A stretch of 64,000 nucleotides of DNA from Blautia sp. An81 (lineage in GTDB: Bacteria; Bacillota; Clostridia; Lachnospirales; Lachnospiraceae): assembly GCF_002161285.1 (NCBI RefSeq), contig NZ_NFHH01000003.1, positions 1-64,000 of the forward strand. The letters run 5' to 3'. The notes beneath the pieces are model-generated. The model was not told where the DNA came from. It searched no databases and saw only the letters and a program-made list of their open reading frames with translations. Shown here in pieces: positions 38,601 to 46,811 of the stretch; the first letter of the stretch is position 1; every line of letters begins with the position of its first letter. Position numbers and translations under genes: made by a program.

Positions 38601-38777
38601 TTGTCGATCCTCAATAGCGAAAAATTGCTGGGAGATGGACAAAGATTGAAATATCAAGGGGAATTTATACTTTGTAAAGTGAAAGGTGGATAATTTTTGA
38701 AAAGAAATCAACGAGGAAAGGAGGTAGACAAAAAGTGTACCTGTATTGAAGAAAATAGAAGGGGAAAACAGGAACGG
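38601..38777 (+). promoter_or_regulatory. CRISPR leader
   Basis: A 177-base AT-rich, purine-biased stretch between cas2 and the first repeat. Its position on the cas side, opposite the degenerate last repeat, identifies it as the leader where transcription and spacer insertion begin. I cannot assign a confident promoter inside it. Confidence 0.7.
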
Positions 38778-40186
38778 GATATAGTAGAAGCATAGTGGAA
38801 TGTAAAGATACTCATACGTTAATCTGAAGAACAGTAATTCGGGATATAGTAGAAGCATAGTGGAATGTAAAGTGCTTATGCAGATGATGTGAAGGTGCTG
38901 AGAAAAGGATATAGTAGAAGCATAGTGGAATGTAAAGGTCTAATAGCTTAAACTGTGCAAATAAATCTGCTTCGATATAGTAGAAGCATAGTGGAATGTA
39001 AAGGGAACAAAGGTTGTAGCATTACTGCCGGTAAGAACTGATATAGTAGAAGCATAGTGGAATGTAAAGGAGCTGTTGCGGTGCAAAAGGATTATGCCGC
39101 CAGTCTGATATAGTAGAAGCATAGTGGAATGTAAAGATATAGCAGAGAGGCAGAAGCAAATCGAGGATTCCCGGATATAGTAGAAGCATAGTGGAATGTA
39201 AAGGAAGCAGAAGCTTTCTTCTGTGCTGAATCCGCCTTAGATATAGTAGAAGCATAGTGGAATGTAAAGCATGGATTTGATAAGGTATTACATCTATACG
39301 GTGGCGATATAGTAGAAGCATAGTGGAATGTAAAGGTATTCGACATTCTCCATATCTTTAAGCATATCGGATATAGTAGAAGCATAGTGGAATGTAAAGA
39401 TAGAATATATCGTTGTTGACCCTTCTGCTGCCGGGTGATATAGTAGAAGCATAGTGGAATGTAAAGTTTTTTACAGCAGCTTCCGCTTCTGATCGGATAT
39501 CGATATAGTAGAAGCATAGTGGAATGTAAAGTTTTATGTCCCATAGATAGTACCTCCTTATGCTACGATATAGTAGAAGCATAGTGGAATGTAAAGGCAA
39601 AAACTGTGGCGGTTAAGGCCCCTGTCACTAAGATATAGTAGAAGCATAGTGGAATGTAAAGCAGCAATTGAAAGGGGAATGACAACATGATGAATGGATA
39701 TAGTAGAAGCATAGTGGAATGTAAAGAAGAAAAGGAAAGGGGTTGACTATTTTGATTAGAGGATATAGTAGAAGCATAGTGGAATGTAAAGGTGATCACA
39801 ACATCATCTGTGCTGATTTCTGGGTCTGATATAGTAGAAGCATAGTGGAATGTAAAGCCTGGCACCGTGAGTCCTTATTATAGGGGAGGCCCCGATATAG
39901 TAGAAGCATAGTGGAATGTAAAGTTGGTAACGGTATATGTAGTCGTGCTGCCGTCTGTGTGATATAGTAGAAGCATAGTGGAATGTAAAGGCAATACGTC
40001 TGGTGCACATTTTAAGGCTGTCTGAGATATAGTAGAAGCATAGTGGAATGTAAAGTGTCTTCCGGCAACTCGATATTATCGAGTATTTCCGATATAGTAG
40101 AAGCATAGTGGAATGTAAAGATAACCGCAAGAGCGGGGAGCCTAGCAAGCTATGAAGATATAGTAGAAGCATAGTGGAATGTAAAT
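38778..40186 (+). CRISPR. CRISPR array, 22 repeats and 21 spacers, type I-B
   Basis: The 30-base repeat starts GATATAGTAGAAGC and ends GGAATGTAAAG. I count 22 copies, from 38778 to 40157. All are identical except the last, whose final base is T instead of G, marking the old, leader-distal end. Spacers are 34-37 bases, mostly 35 or 36, and all differ. The repeat end ATGTAAAG resembles the eight-base handle of type I-B crRNAs (consensus near ATTGAAAS), supporting plus-strand transcription from the cas2 side. Near-perfect repeats suggest an active or recently active array. Many apparent minus-strand frames here are repeat artefacts. Confidence 0.98.
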
Positions 40187-40222
40187 TAAAGGTTTTGGAA
40201 AGAAACAAAGAAGGAGAAGAAG

Positions 40223-41422
40223 TTGAAAAAGAGGATTATATTACTGACCTGCTGTTTATTACTGGCAGTTTCAGGCTGCAGAAATCAGAGGACAGAGGGA
40301 GAAGAAAAAGAACAGGAGAATCAGAAAAGTCAGGAAGAAAATCAAGAACAGCCAGAAGAAACAAAAACAGAGAAAGAGATTCCTTCAGATGAAGAATTGT
40401 CTCTGCAGGAAAACTCTGAAACTCATATAGAAGTCAGTGATTATTTCCAGAACTTTCAGCAATTGGTTGATATACTGGGCATGGAGCATACAGAGGGATG
40501 GCAGCTTTCTGATACAGATTCCTATAAAAAAGACAATTTTTATCTAGAGTGGCTGGATGATGCTTTCAGTATGAAAGATGAGGGAACAGACTATGTTTCT
40601 TTATATGGGATTACAGTGGGAGATGATATGACTGAAGCAGATACAGCAATGAAAGAAAATGGTTGGATTACTTATTATACGAATGAAAATACTTCGGCCT
40701 ATTTAACTACTATAAATGACCGGGCTTTTATGGCCTCCTTTGATGGCAATGAAGAGGGAAAGGTTACCCTTTGGTATTTGAACAATTGGCCTCAGGGGGA
40801 GGATATCTATGAAGTGCTCAATGGTCAGGCAACTGCAGAAGAAAGTGGTGATACGCAGGAAACGCCAGATGTCTCCTCGGAGTGGAAGCAGGCTTACATT
40901 GACTATATAAACAGCCATGGACAGTTTGAAATAAGCAAACTGGTAAATATAAATAATGATGAGATACCGGAATTATATATTAACTTCGGTACTACTGCCA
41001 GTGGCGATGTTTTGTGCAGTTATGCCGAAGGAACGGTGATTGAACAGCCTATGTACAACTACGGATTTTCTTATATAGAAGGGCAGAATCTGTTCAGGGA
41101 TCTGGGCGGACATATGGATGTCTATTATGACAAAATATATACCATACAGGACGGCCAGTTCGCCCTGCTCTACAGTGGTGATTACGGCGCTGAAGATAAT
41201 TCAAATGTACAACTTGATGAGTCTGGAATGCCGATTTATAACTACTACTGGAATGGAACCCAGGTATCTTCCCAGGAAGAATATATGACTCTGCTGAACC
41301 AGGTATATAATACAGAACAGGCAATTACGCCATATGACGGAGCTCAGTATGAAGATGGACGATACGTGGGAAATGGATTGTGTGATTATAATGAGATTAT
41401 TGAGGCGATAAACAATTATTGA
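40223..41422 (+). CDS. Lipoprotein with acidic linker, unknown function
   Basis: A 399-residue surface lipoprotein starting at TTG after AAGGAGAAGAAG. The signal peptide ends in a lipobox (LAVSGC, lipidated Cys19), followed by a Glu/Gln-rich linker to about residue 70. The mature part has an N-terminal domain and a C-terminal domain containing NINNDEIPELYINFG, a calcium-loop-like segment common in clostridial lipoproteins. It begins only 36 bases after the CRISPR array, with no obvious promoter between, so its promoter may lie within the array end or it may be read through. A strong terminator follows. Confidence 0.8.
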   Translation: MKKRIILLTCCLLLAVSGCRNQRTEGEEKEQENQKSQEENQEQPEETKTEKEIPSDEELSLQENSETHIEVSDYFQNFQQLVDILGMEHTEGWQLSDTDSYKKDNFYLEWLDDAFSMKDEGTDYVSLYGITVGDDMTEADTAMKENGWITYYTNENTSAYLTTINDRAFMASFDGNEEGKVTLWYLNNWPQGEDIYEVLNGQATAEESGDTQETPDVSSEWKQAYIDYINSHGQFEISKLVNINNDEIPELYINFGTTASGDVLCSYAEGTVIEQPMYNYGFSYIEGQNLFRDLGGHMDVYYDKIYTIQDGQFALLYSGDYGAEDNSNVQLDESGMPIYNYYWNGTQVSSQEEYMTLLNQVYNTEQAITPYDGAQYEDGRYVGNGLCDYNEIIEAINNY

Positions 41423-41432
41423 AGCTGATTAG

Positions 41433-41480
41433 AAAACCTTCAAACTGTTGTGAATGGATGGGGCAGTTTGAAGGTTTTTT
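41433..41480 (+). terminator. Terminator of the lipoprotein gene
   Basis: AAAACCTTCAAACTG pairs with CAGTTTGAAGGTTTT, followed by further T residues. Confidence 0.9.
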
Positions 41481-41508
41481 GCTATTGAGAACTTTTGACG
41501 GCAAACAC

Positions 41509-41553
41509 AAAAAAGGATTTTCAGCATTTCAAAAATACTGAAAATCCTTTTTT
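41509..41553 (-). terminator. Terminator of the tRNA-Pro gene
   Basis: A perfect 16-bp inverted repeat (41509-41524 and 41538-41553) made of AAAAAAGGATTTTCAG and its complement, just beyond the 3' end of the minus-strand tRNA. Confidence 0.85.
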
Positions 41554-41558
41554 AAAAG

Positions 41559-41632
41559 TCGGGGCAACAGGATTTGAACCTGCGACCTCACGGCCCCCAG
41601 CCGTGCGCGCTACCAAGCTACGCCATACCCCG
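41559..41632 (-). tRNA. tRNA-Pro (GGG anticodon)
   Basis: A 74-base cloverleaf on the minus strand. The acceptor arm CGGGGTA pairs with TGCCCCG (one T-G pair), discriminator A. The D loop contains AGCTTGGTAG, the anticodon arm is CACGG-CTGGGGG-CCGTG, and the T arm contains the invariant GGTTCAAATCC. The seven-base loop gives GGG at positions 34-36, reading CCC and CCU proline codons. CCA is not encoded. Confidence 0.95.
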
Positions 41633-41671
41633 TGACCAACAAATGCTATTATACCAGAATTTTTTTAAAAA

Positions 41672-42529
41672 TCAACACTTTTTTAGAAAATTTTTTGGAC
41701 TGGAACCAAAGTATTTTCGAAAGGCCCCTGAAAAGTGTTCTGGAGAGGAGTATCCCAGGGCGTTGGATACGGAGGTGACAGTCTGGCCTGGCTGCCCCAG
41801 AAGGACCAGAGCCCGCTCCATACGGGCCTGAGTCCGCTTTTCCAGAAAGGTCTGTCCGTAAAACTCTTTCAGGAAACGTTCTGTCTGCCTGGTGCTTAAA
41901 CCTAAGCGGCGGGACAGTTCCCTAAGACTCAGATTTTCATATTCATATAAAAAATAATCTTCTGCAATGACGGATTTTTGCAGGACCAGATTCTGAGGAG
42001 AAGAGGAATTTCCCTCACTGGCAGCGGACCGGGAACTGCGGATGCAGAGAATAAAAATCTGTTTGAGGAGGCCGCAGATGTATTCCCCATATCCAAAGGG
42101 CTTTTTCTCCAGCTCCTCTTTCAGCTCTTCTAAAAGAGGAAGCAGACAGGAGCCCTTTCTTTCCAGAATAAGATCCTGGGAGATCAGAGCAGACAGGATC
42201 GGCTTTTTTCCGCTAATGATACTGGGAAGGCAATGGTCTATATGGAAATAAAGGCAGAATTCCACCATGGGTTCTTTTTTGTGGGAAATCTCAGAATGTT
42301 CTATGTGAGGACCTGCCATATAAAAGGTTTCCGGAGCTGTGTGAAAATATCCATCTTTTAAATGGATCTCCCCCTTCCCAGAGACGATATAGTGCAGCTC
42401 ATAGCAGCCGGCGCCATGGCTGTGAAAAGGTACATGGAGTACCTGACGGCAAAGGGCAATGGTAAGGACATGGACGGGGATATTTTCAACAGTGAAAGTA
42501 AAATCCAGATTCTGGAGCAGGGTGTTCAT
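41672..42529 (-). CDS. AraC-family transcriptional regulator
   Basis: A 285-residue regulator: an N-terminal cupin-like sensor (HSHGAGCYELHYIVSGKGEI) and a C-terminal double helix-turn-helix (NLSRELSRRLGLS-type first motif, then LGYSSPEHFSGAFRKYFGSSP, the AraC signature). It is divergent from the zinc dehydrogenase gene, which is its likely target; the inducer would be a sugar or polyol. The divergent region is 245 bases. Confidence 0.88.
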   Translation of the reverse strand: MNTLLQNLDFTFTVENIPVHVLTIALCRQVLHVPFHSHGAGCYELHYIVSGKGEIHLKDGYFHTAPETFYMAGPHIEHSEISHKKEPMVEFCLYFHIDHCLPSIISGKKPILSALISQDLILERKGSCLLPLLEELKEELEKKPFGYGEYICGLLKQIFILCIRSSRSAASEGNSSSPQNLVLQKSVIAEDYFLYEYENLSLRELSRRLGLSTRQTERFLKEFYGQTFLEKRTQARMERALVLLGQPGQTVTSVSNALGYSSPEHFSGAFRKYFGSSPKNFLKKC

Positions 42530-42701
42530 TTTATTTCCTCCTGACAGGGAATAACGTTGTTTTTAGTAATCCAACAGGCGGTTTCAGAAATTCTTCCGGT
42601 TTTCTTACAGTCTATCAGGAACAGAAGAGGACAGTCAAGAAAGAATATAAATAAACCTGCGAAAAGACGACATATTTTCTGAAAGCTGTCGCTGTTCTCT
42701 C

Positions 42702-42729
42702 TTAAAGAAACTTCATATAAACGTATAAT
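42702..42729 (+). promoter_or_regulatory. Candidate promoter of the zinc dehydrogenase gene
   Basis: TTAAAG (42702-42707), 16-base spacer, TATAAT (42724-42729). The weak -35 suits activation by the divergent AraC-type regulator. Confidence 0.5.
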
Positions 42730-42774
42730 AAAGATAAATAAAAACACAGAGAAAACACAGAGGAGGATTTTAAG

Positions 42775-43827
42775 ATGGGTACAATGAAAGGTGCGATCCT
42801 GCCAGGCAACAGCACAGTGGAACTGAAAGATTTTGAAATTCCAAAGCCGGGATTCGGCCAGGTGCTGATAAAAACTATGGCATCTACTATCTGCGGCAGC
42901 GATATCCGCTGTATTTACCGGAAACATGTGGGAAAAGGACCGGAGGCTTATATCCCAGGAACCATTGCAGGTCATGAACCCTGCGGGCAGATCGTAGAGG
43001 AAGGCCAGGGACTGCGGCGGTTTAAGAAAGGAGACAGGGTCATTGTCTATCATATTTCCGGCTGTGGTGTCTGCCATGACTGCAGGAAGGGGTATTATAT
43101 ATCCTGCAAGAGTCAGTACAGAAGAGCTTATGGCTGGCAGAGAGACGGCGGTATGGCGCCCTATATCCTTGCAGAGGAAAAAGACCTGATCCCATTACCG
43201 GAACCGTTGACTTATAAGGACGGTGCTCAGGTAGCCTGCGGATTTGGAACCGTTTATGAAGCAATTGAGAAAATAGGAATTTCCGGAAATCATACAGTGC
43301 TGGTTACGGGACTGGGGCCAGTGGGGCTTGCAGCTTTAATGCTGGCCAGAGCTATGGGTGCAGATAAACTGATCGGTGTGGAGATAAATGACTACCGGAT
43401 TAATCTGGCGAAAAAATTGGGACTTGCAGATTTGATCATTAAGCCGGGAGAGGGAGCTTTAGAAGAAATTCTGGAGGCTACAGGGGGACATGGAGCAGAG
43501 CGGGCTATTGATGCCAGCGCCAATGACCAGGCCCGGCAGCTTGCGGTCCGGGGAACCAGAGACTGGGGAAGGATTGCTTTTGTAGGGGAAGGAGGTACCA
43601 GCACCCTGAATCCCAGCCCGGATATGATCCATGGACAGAAAACTATTTATGGCTCTTGGGTAACTTCTCTCTGGAAAATGGAAGAACTGACAGAGCACCT
43701 GGTACGGTGGAACATTCATCCGGAAAAGCTGATCACTCATGAGTTTCCACTGGAGAAGGCCGGAGAGGCTTATGCCCTTATGGCAGGTGGAAACTGCGGC
43801 AAAGTTGCAGTTACTTTTGAAAAATAG
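42775..43827 (+). CDS. Zinc-dependent medium-chain alcohol/polyol dehydrogenase
   Basis: A 350-residue medium-chain dehydrogenase. The catalytic zinc ligands include Cys40 (STICGSD) and the GHEPCG box; the structural zinc site is CGVCHDCRKGYYISC. The coenzyme fold is VLVTGLGPVGLAALMLARAMGAD, ending at VEIN, where the Glu favours NAD(H). Family members oxidise sorbitol, threonine, butanediol or similar. The AraC-type regulator next door points to a sugar alcohol, but the substrate is undetermined. GAGGAGG precedes the ATG. Confidence 0.88.
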   Translation: MGTMKGAILPGNSTVELKDFEIPKPGFGQVLIKTMASTICGSDIRCIYRKHVGKGPEAYIPGTIAGHEPCGQIVEEGQGLRRFKKGDRVIVYHISGCGVCHDCRKGYYISCKSQYRRAYGWQRDGGMAPYILAEEKDLIPLPEPLTYKDGAQVACGFGTVYEAIEKIGISGNHTVLVTGLGPVGLAALMLARAMGADKLIGVEINDYRINLAKKLGLADLIIKPGEGALEEILEATGGHGAERAIDASANDQARQLAVRGTRDWGRIAFVGEGGTSTLNPSPDMIHGQKTIYGSWVTSLWKMEELTEHLVRWNIHPEKLITHEFPLEKAGEAYALMAGGNCGKVAVTFEK

Positions 43828-43871
43828 ACGGAAAAGGAGCCGGACACAGGCAAAAATAGAAACTCATACAG

Positions 43872-43912
43872 AAAACCGGAAAAGCAGGAAAAAATCTGTT
43901 TTTCCGGTTTTT
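43872..43912 (+). terminator. Terminator after the zinc dehydrogenase gene
   Basis: AAAACCGGAAAA and TTTTCCGGTTTT pair around a 16-base loop, with a T-rich tail. Confidence 0.85.
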
Positions 43913-43915
43913 CTA

Positions 43916-43944
43916 TTGACTTTTTTAATGCTTAGTGATATGGT
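43916..43944 (+). promoter_or_regulatory. Promoter of the GntR-ABC operon
   Basis: TTGACT (43916-43921), 17-base spacer, TATGGT (43939-43944). The -10 box lies inside the palindromic operator. Confidence 0.7.
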
Positions 43945-43969
43945 TAATTACACAAGTAATGAACCATAT
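43938..43969. promoter_or_regulatory. GntR/YtrA-type operator palindrome
   Basis: ATATGGTTAATTAC and GTAATGAACCATAT form a 32-base palindrome with a four-base centre and one mismatched pair. It covers the -10 region, so binding would block transcription; autoregulation by the first gene of the operon is the natural reading. Confidence 0.75.
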
Positions 43970-44062
43970 AAGCAATGAACTAAAAATGTAAAGCAAGATT
44001 CAGAGAAGAAACAAAAAAGAATTTATGGGTCCATAGACAGAATAGAAAGGATGTGAGAAATC

Positions 44063-44443
44063 TTGCAGGAACTTTTGAATCAGGAGAAATCGATTTATCT
44101 TCAGATTAAGGAAATGATTGAAAGAGATATCCTGAGGGATATTCTCCTGGAAGAGGAAAGAGTGCCCAGCACCAATGAGCTGGCGAAACTTTACGCCATT
44201 AATCCGGCCACAGCAGCTAAGGGCGTGAATCTTTTAGTAGACGAAGGTATTTTGTATAAGAAAAGGGGAATCGGTATGTTTGTAGCGGCAGGCGCCAAGG
44301 AGGCGATCCGAAAGAAAAGAAGGGAACATTTTTTTGAAGACTATGTAAAAGCCATGTTGGCAGAGGCAGCTAATCTGGGGATCAGCAAAGAGGAACTGAT
44401 TGAAATGATCGCATGGAACCAGGGAGGGAAAGAAAATGAGTGA
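44063..44443 (+). CDS. GntR-family regulator (YtrA type)
   Basis: A 126-residue regulator starting at TTG after AAGGATGTG. The N-terminal winged helix (YLQIKEMIERDIL, then RVPSTNELAKLYAINPATAAKG) is GntR; the short C-terminal tail is of the YtrA subgroup, which controls ABC transporter operons that respond to cell-wall antibiotics. The large palindrome at 43938-43969 is its probable autoregulatory site. Its end overlaps the ATPase gene by eight bases. Confidence 0.9.
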   Translation: MQELLNQEKSIYLQIKEMIERDILRDILLEEERVPSTNELAKLYAINPATAAKGVNLLVDEGILYKKRGIGMFVAAGAKEAIRKKRREHFFEDYVKAMLAEAANLGISKEELIEMIAWNQGGKENE

Positions 44444-45317
44444 AAAAATTTTACAATGCAGGGGAATTGTCAAGGAATACAGGAAACAGGAAGTGCTCCA
44501 CAATATAGACCTGACACTGGAGCAGGGGAAGATTTACGGCCTCATCGGAAGAAATGGCGCCGGGAAGACTACGCTGCTGTCTATTCTTTCCGCCCAGAAT
44601 CCGGCCACTTCAGGAGATGTTCTTCTGAATGGAGAAAAGGTGTGGGAGAACTCCAGGGCCCTTGAGGAGATTTTCTTTTCCAGGGAAATCAGTCCCAATG
44701 CAGTGGGAGATTCCTCTGGTCTTAGGGTAAAGGATTATCTGGAAATGGCAGAGGCCTATCTGCCTAAATGGGATAAGAATATGGCAGAAGAATTAGTAGA
44801 ACTGTTTCATCTGGATAAAAAGAAAAAGACATTGAAGCTGTCTAAGGGCATGCTTTCCATGCTTTCTATTGTGCTGGCACTGGCCAGCAAGGCGGAATTT
44901 ACTTTTATGGACGAACCGGTTTCCGGCCTGGATGTAGTGGCCCGGGAACAGTTTTATAGACTCTTACTGGAAGAGTTTACAGAAAGCGGCAGGACTTTTG
45001 TTATCTCTACTCATATCATTGAGGAAGCGGCAGACCTGTTTGAGGAAGTAATCTTCCTCCATGAGGGAAGAATTCTTTTGAAAGAAAATACCCAGGAACT
45101 GCTGGAGCACAGTATCTATGTCAGCGGCAGAGCAGAGGAAGTAGATGAGGCAGTTAAAGGAAAAGAAATCCATCACCAGGAAATCTTAGGCAGGAGCAAA
45201 AGTGTTATGGTCAGGCTGAAAGAGGGAGAAACCCTGAACCAGACCCAGGGAATCACACTGCAGCCAATGAACCTTCAGAAGGTATTTGTTTCTTTGTGCG
45301 CCGGGGAGGAAGAGTGA
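44436..45317 (+). CDS. ABC transporter ATPase (YtrB-like)
   Basis: A 293-residue ATPase with Walker A GRNGAGKTTLL, signature KLSKGMLSMLSI (a divergent LSGGQ), Walker B FTFMDEPVSGLD and switch histidine in VISTHIIEE. It pairs with the two membrane proteins that follow. The divergent signature is common in YtrB-like ATPases. Substrate unknown. Confidence 0.9.
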   Translation: MSEKILQCRGIVKEYRKQEVLHNIDLTLEQGKIYGLIGRNGAGKTTLLSILSAQNPATSGDVLLNGEKVWENSRALEEIFFSREISPNAVGDSSGLRVKDYLEMAEAYLPKWDKNMAEELVELFHLDKKKKTLKLSKGMLSMLSIVLALASKAEFTFMDEPVSGLDVVAREQFYRLLLEEFTESGRTFVISTHIIEEAADLFEEVIFLHEGRILLKENTQELLEHSIYVSGRAEEVDEAVKGKEIHHQEILGRSKSVMVRLKEGETLNQTQGITLQPMNLQKVFVSLCAGEEE

Positions 45318-45318
45318 T

Positions 45319-45999
45319 ATGAAGAGAGGTAAGAGAATCCTAAAAGTCGTATGGGAGAATGTCTGGGTGGGATCAGGTATGGTTTTCCTACTATGCATAG
45401 CACAGTTTTTCCGTCTTTCCCAGTGGAGCCTGGAAAGTGTGAAAGAAATTGCAGGCTCTATGTTTGCAGGGGGACTTGTCATAGTGTCAGCGGCTACTTT
45501 AATGCTTATGGTCTATTCCAGATATAGCGTATATGAACCTTTGAAAATTTTTATGGGATATACCAGAAAAAAATCATTTGAGGATATGCAGTTTGCCAAG
45601 CTGCTCAGCGCTCTTTTCATAGCCCTTATTTCCGCAGCGGCTGTTACGTTTGGAAGGTGGCCTTCTGTGAAAACAGAAGATTTGACCATGGTCTTCTGGG
45701 GCTTTGTGCTGATGATGCTGGTACAGGGAGCTATGGAGCTGCTGACAATCCTCTATCTAAAGACCAGAAAACAGTGGATCGTCTTGGCTGCTATAGTAGT
45801 TGCCTGCGCCGGTATCGGGGGATTTGTGGGTTATAACGTTATGGCCATCATAGATGCAGAGGATATCATTGAGATACAGATGTCGTTCTTGTTTTTACAG
45901 GAAAATCCGCTGCTCTGGCTGCTGGTTTTTATAGTAGTCTATCATCTTATGGAATACTTTTCCTGGAAGCTGTTGAAAAATCTGGAAATCCGCATATAG
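45319..45999 (+). CDS. ABC transporter membrane protein (first)
   Basis: A 226-residue integral membrane protein with about six hydrophobic segments and short loops. The ATG at 45319 is one base after the ATPase stop; a longer frame from 45286 overlaps that gene and is rejected. The segment YTRKKSFEDMQFAKLL resembles the coupling region of ABC-2 permeases. It probably forms the channel together with the next gene product. Confidence 0.8.
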   Translation: MKRGKRILKVVWENVWVGSGMVFLLCIAQFFRLSQWSLESVKEIAGSMFAGGLVIVSAATLMLMVYSRYSVYEPLKIFMGYTRKKSFEDMQFAKLLSALFIALISAAAVTFGRWPSVKTEDLTMVFWGFVLMMLVQGAMELLTILYLKTRKQWIVLAAIVVACAGIGGFVGYNVMAIIDAEDIIEIQMSFLFLQENPLLWLLVFIVVYHLMEYFSWKLLKNLEIRI

Positions 46000-46014
46000 C
46001 AGGAGGTGGAGAGT

Positions 46015-46722
46015 ATGTGGAAAAGCGTAAGAGCACTTTGGAAGATCAGGAAAAAGGAGTTTTATATCTATATTTCACTGACTGGAATAGTATGGATTTT
46101 TGGAAACCTGTTTACCGGAGCCATGAAAGCAGGGACGCAGCTGCCTGGGGCTCTGCCTTTCGCCACCATGCTGGCTGCTTTTGGAGGCATAATCATGTGC
46201 GTTATAGGCTTTGGCACAGAGGTATTCTATGGATATGATTTTTATTTGCGTTTTGGTCATACCAGAAAGGAATTTCTTTTTGTATCAGGCATTGTGACCT
46301 TTTTTCAGAGTCTGATCATGGTTGTGGAACTGAAGATTTTTCTGGAACTGGAAATGCTGATTTCTCATAGTCTCTTTTCCGGCTCTCCGGGGACCAGACA
46401 ACTGGAGACTGCGATCAGTATTTTTTCAGATTATGTATCTATACCCTGGCTTCCAGTCTATGGGCTGCTGATCACAGGACTGTCCTGTGCAGGAGGGGCA
46501 TTTATCCATCGGTTTCACACAAGAGGCGGCTGGATACTGGTCTTTTTATGGCTTCTGGCGGCTGGAGTACTGCCGAAGATTATTCAGACACCCTGGTTTC
46601 ATGAAGCGGCAGGGAATATTCTGAAAACTGCCATGGTTATACAGTTGTTTTTCGGAGCGCTTATAGGAGGCGCACTGTATCTGGCAGGGGTATTTGGGCT
46701 TCGGAAAGCAGGCGTAAACTGA
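46015..46722 (+). CDS. ABC transporter membrane protein (second)
   Basis: A 235-residue membrane protein with about six hydrophobic segments. The ATG at 46015 is spaced nine bases from AGGAGG (46001-46006); the GTG at 46006 overlaps that site. The loop YDFYLRFGHTRKEFLFVSG matches the style of its neighbour and of ABC-2 permeases. It is the last gene of the GntR-controlled operon; no clear terminator is seen before the leuA promoter. Confidence 0.8.
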   Translation: MWKSVRALWKIRKKEFYIYISLTGIVWIFGNLFTGAMKAGTQLPGALPFATMLAAFGGIIMCVIGFGTEVFYGYDFYLRFGHTRKEFLFVSGIVTFFQSLIMVVELKIFLELEMLISHSLFSGSPGTRQLETAISIFSDYVSIPWLPVYGLLITGLSCAGGAFIHRFHTRGGWILVFLWLLAAGVLPKIIQTPWFHEAAGNILKTAMVIQLFFGALIGGALYLAGVFGLRKAGVN

Positions 46723-46741
46723 GTAAATTCCTCCAAAAGAA

Positions 46742-46770
46742 TTGACGTTTTCACCGGAAAATGGTATCTT
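46742..46770 (+). promoter_or_regulatory. Promoter of leuA
   Basis: TTGACG (46742-46747), 17-base spacer, TATCTT (46765-46770), about 40 bases ahead of the ATG. The short leader has no attenuator. Confidence 0.65.
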
Positions 46771-46811
46771 AATAAGAAGCTATTGTAAAGTGGAATGGGA
46801 GGAATTGAAGA

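Noticed and set aside
39137-39150. Spacer beginning ATATAGCAGAGAGGC that looks like a partial repeat
   Set aside because: Only the first six bases match the repeat closely; the spacing to flanking repeats is normal for one spacer.
38778-40186. Spacers as possible self-targeting sequences
   Set aside because: By eye I found no match of any spacer elsewhere in this window; a whole-genome search would be needed.
38595-40208. Several minus-strand open frames across the CRISPR array repeating FTFHYASTIS-like peptides
   Set aside because: They are translations of the 30-base repeat in different frames; no ribosome sites and the DNA is a clear CRISPR array.
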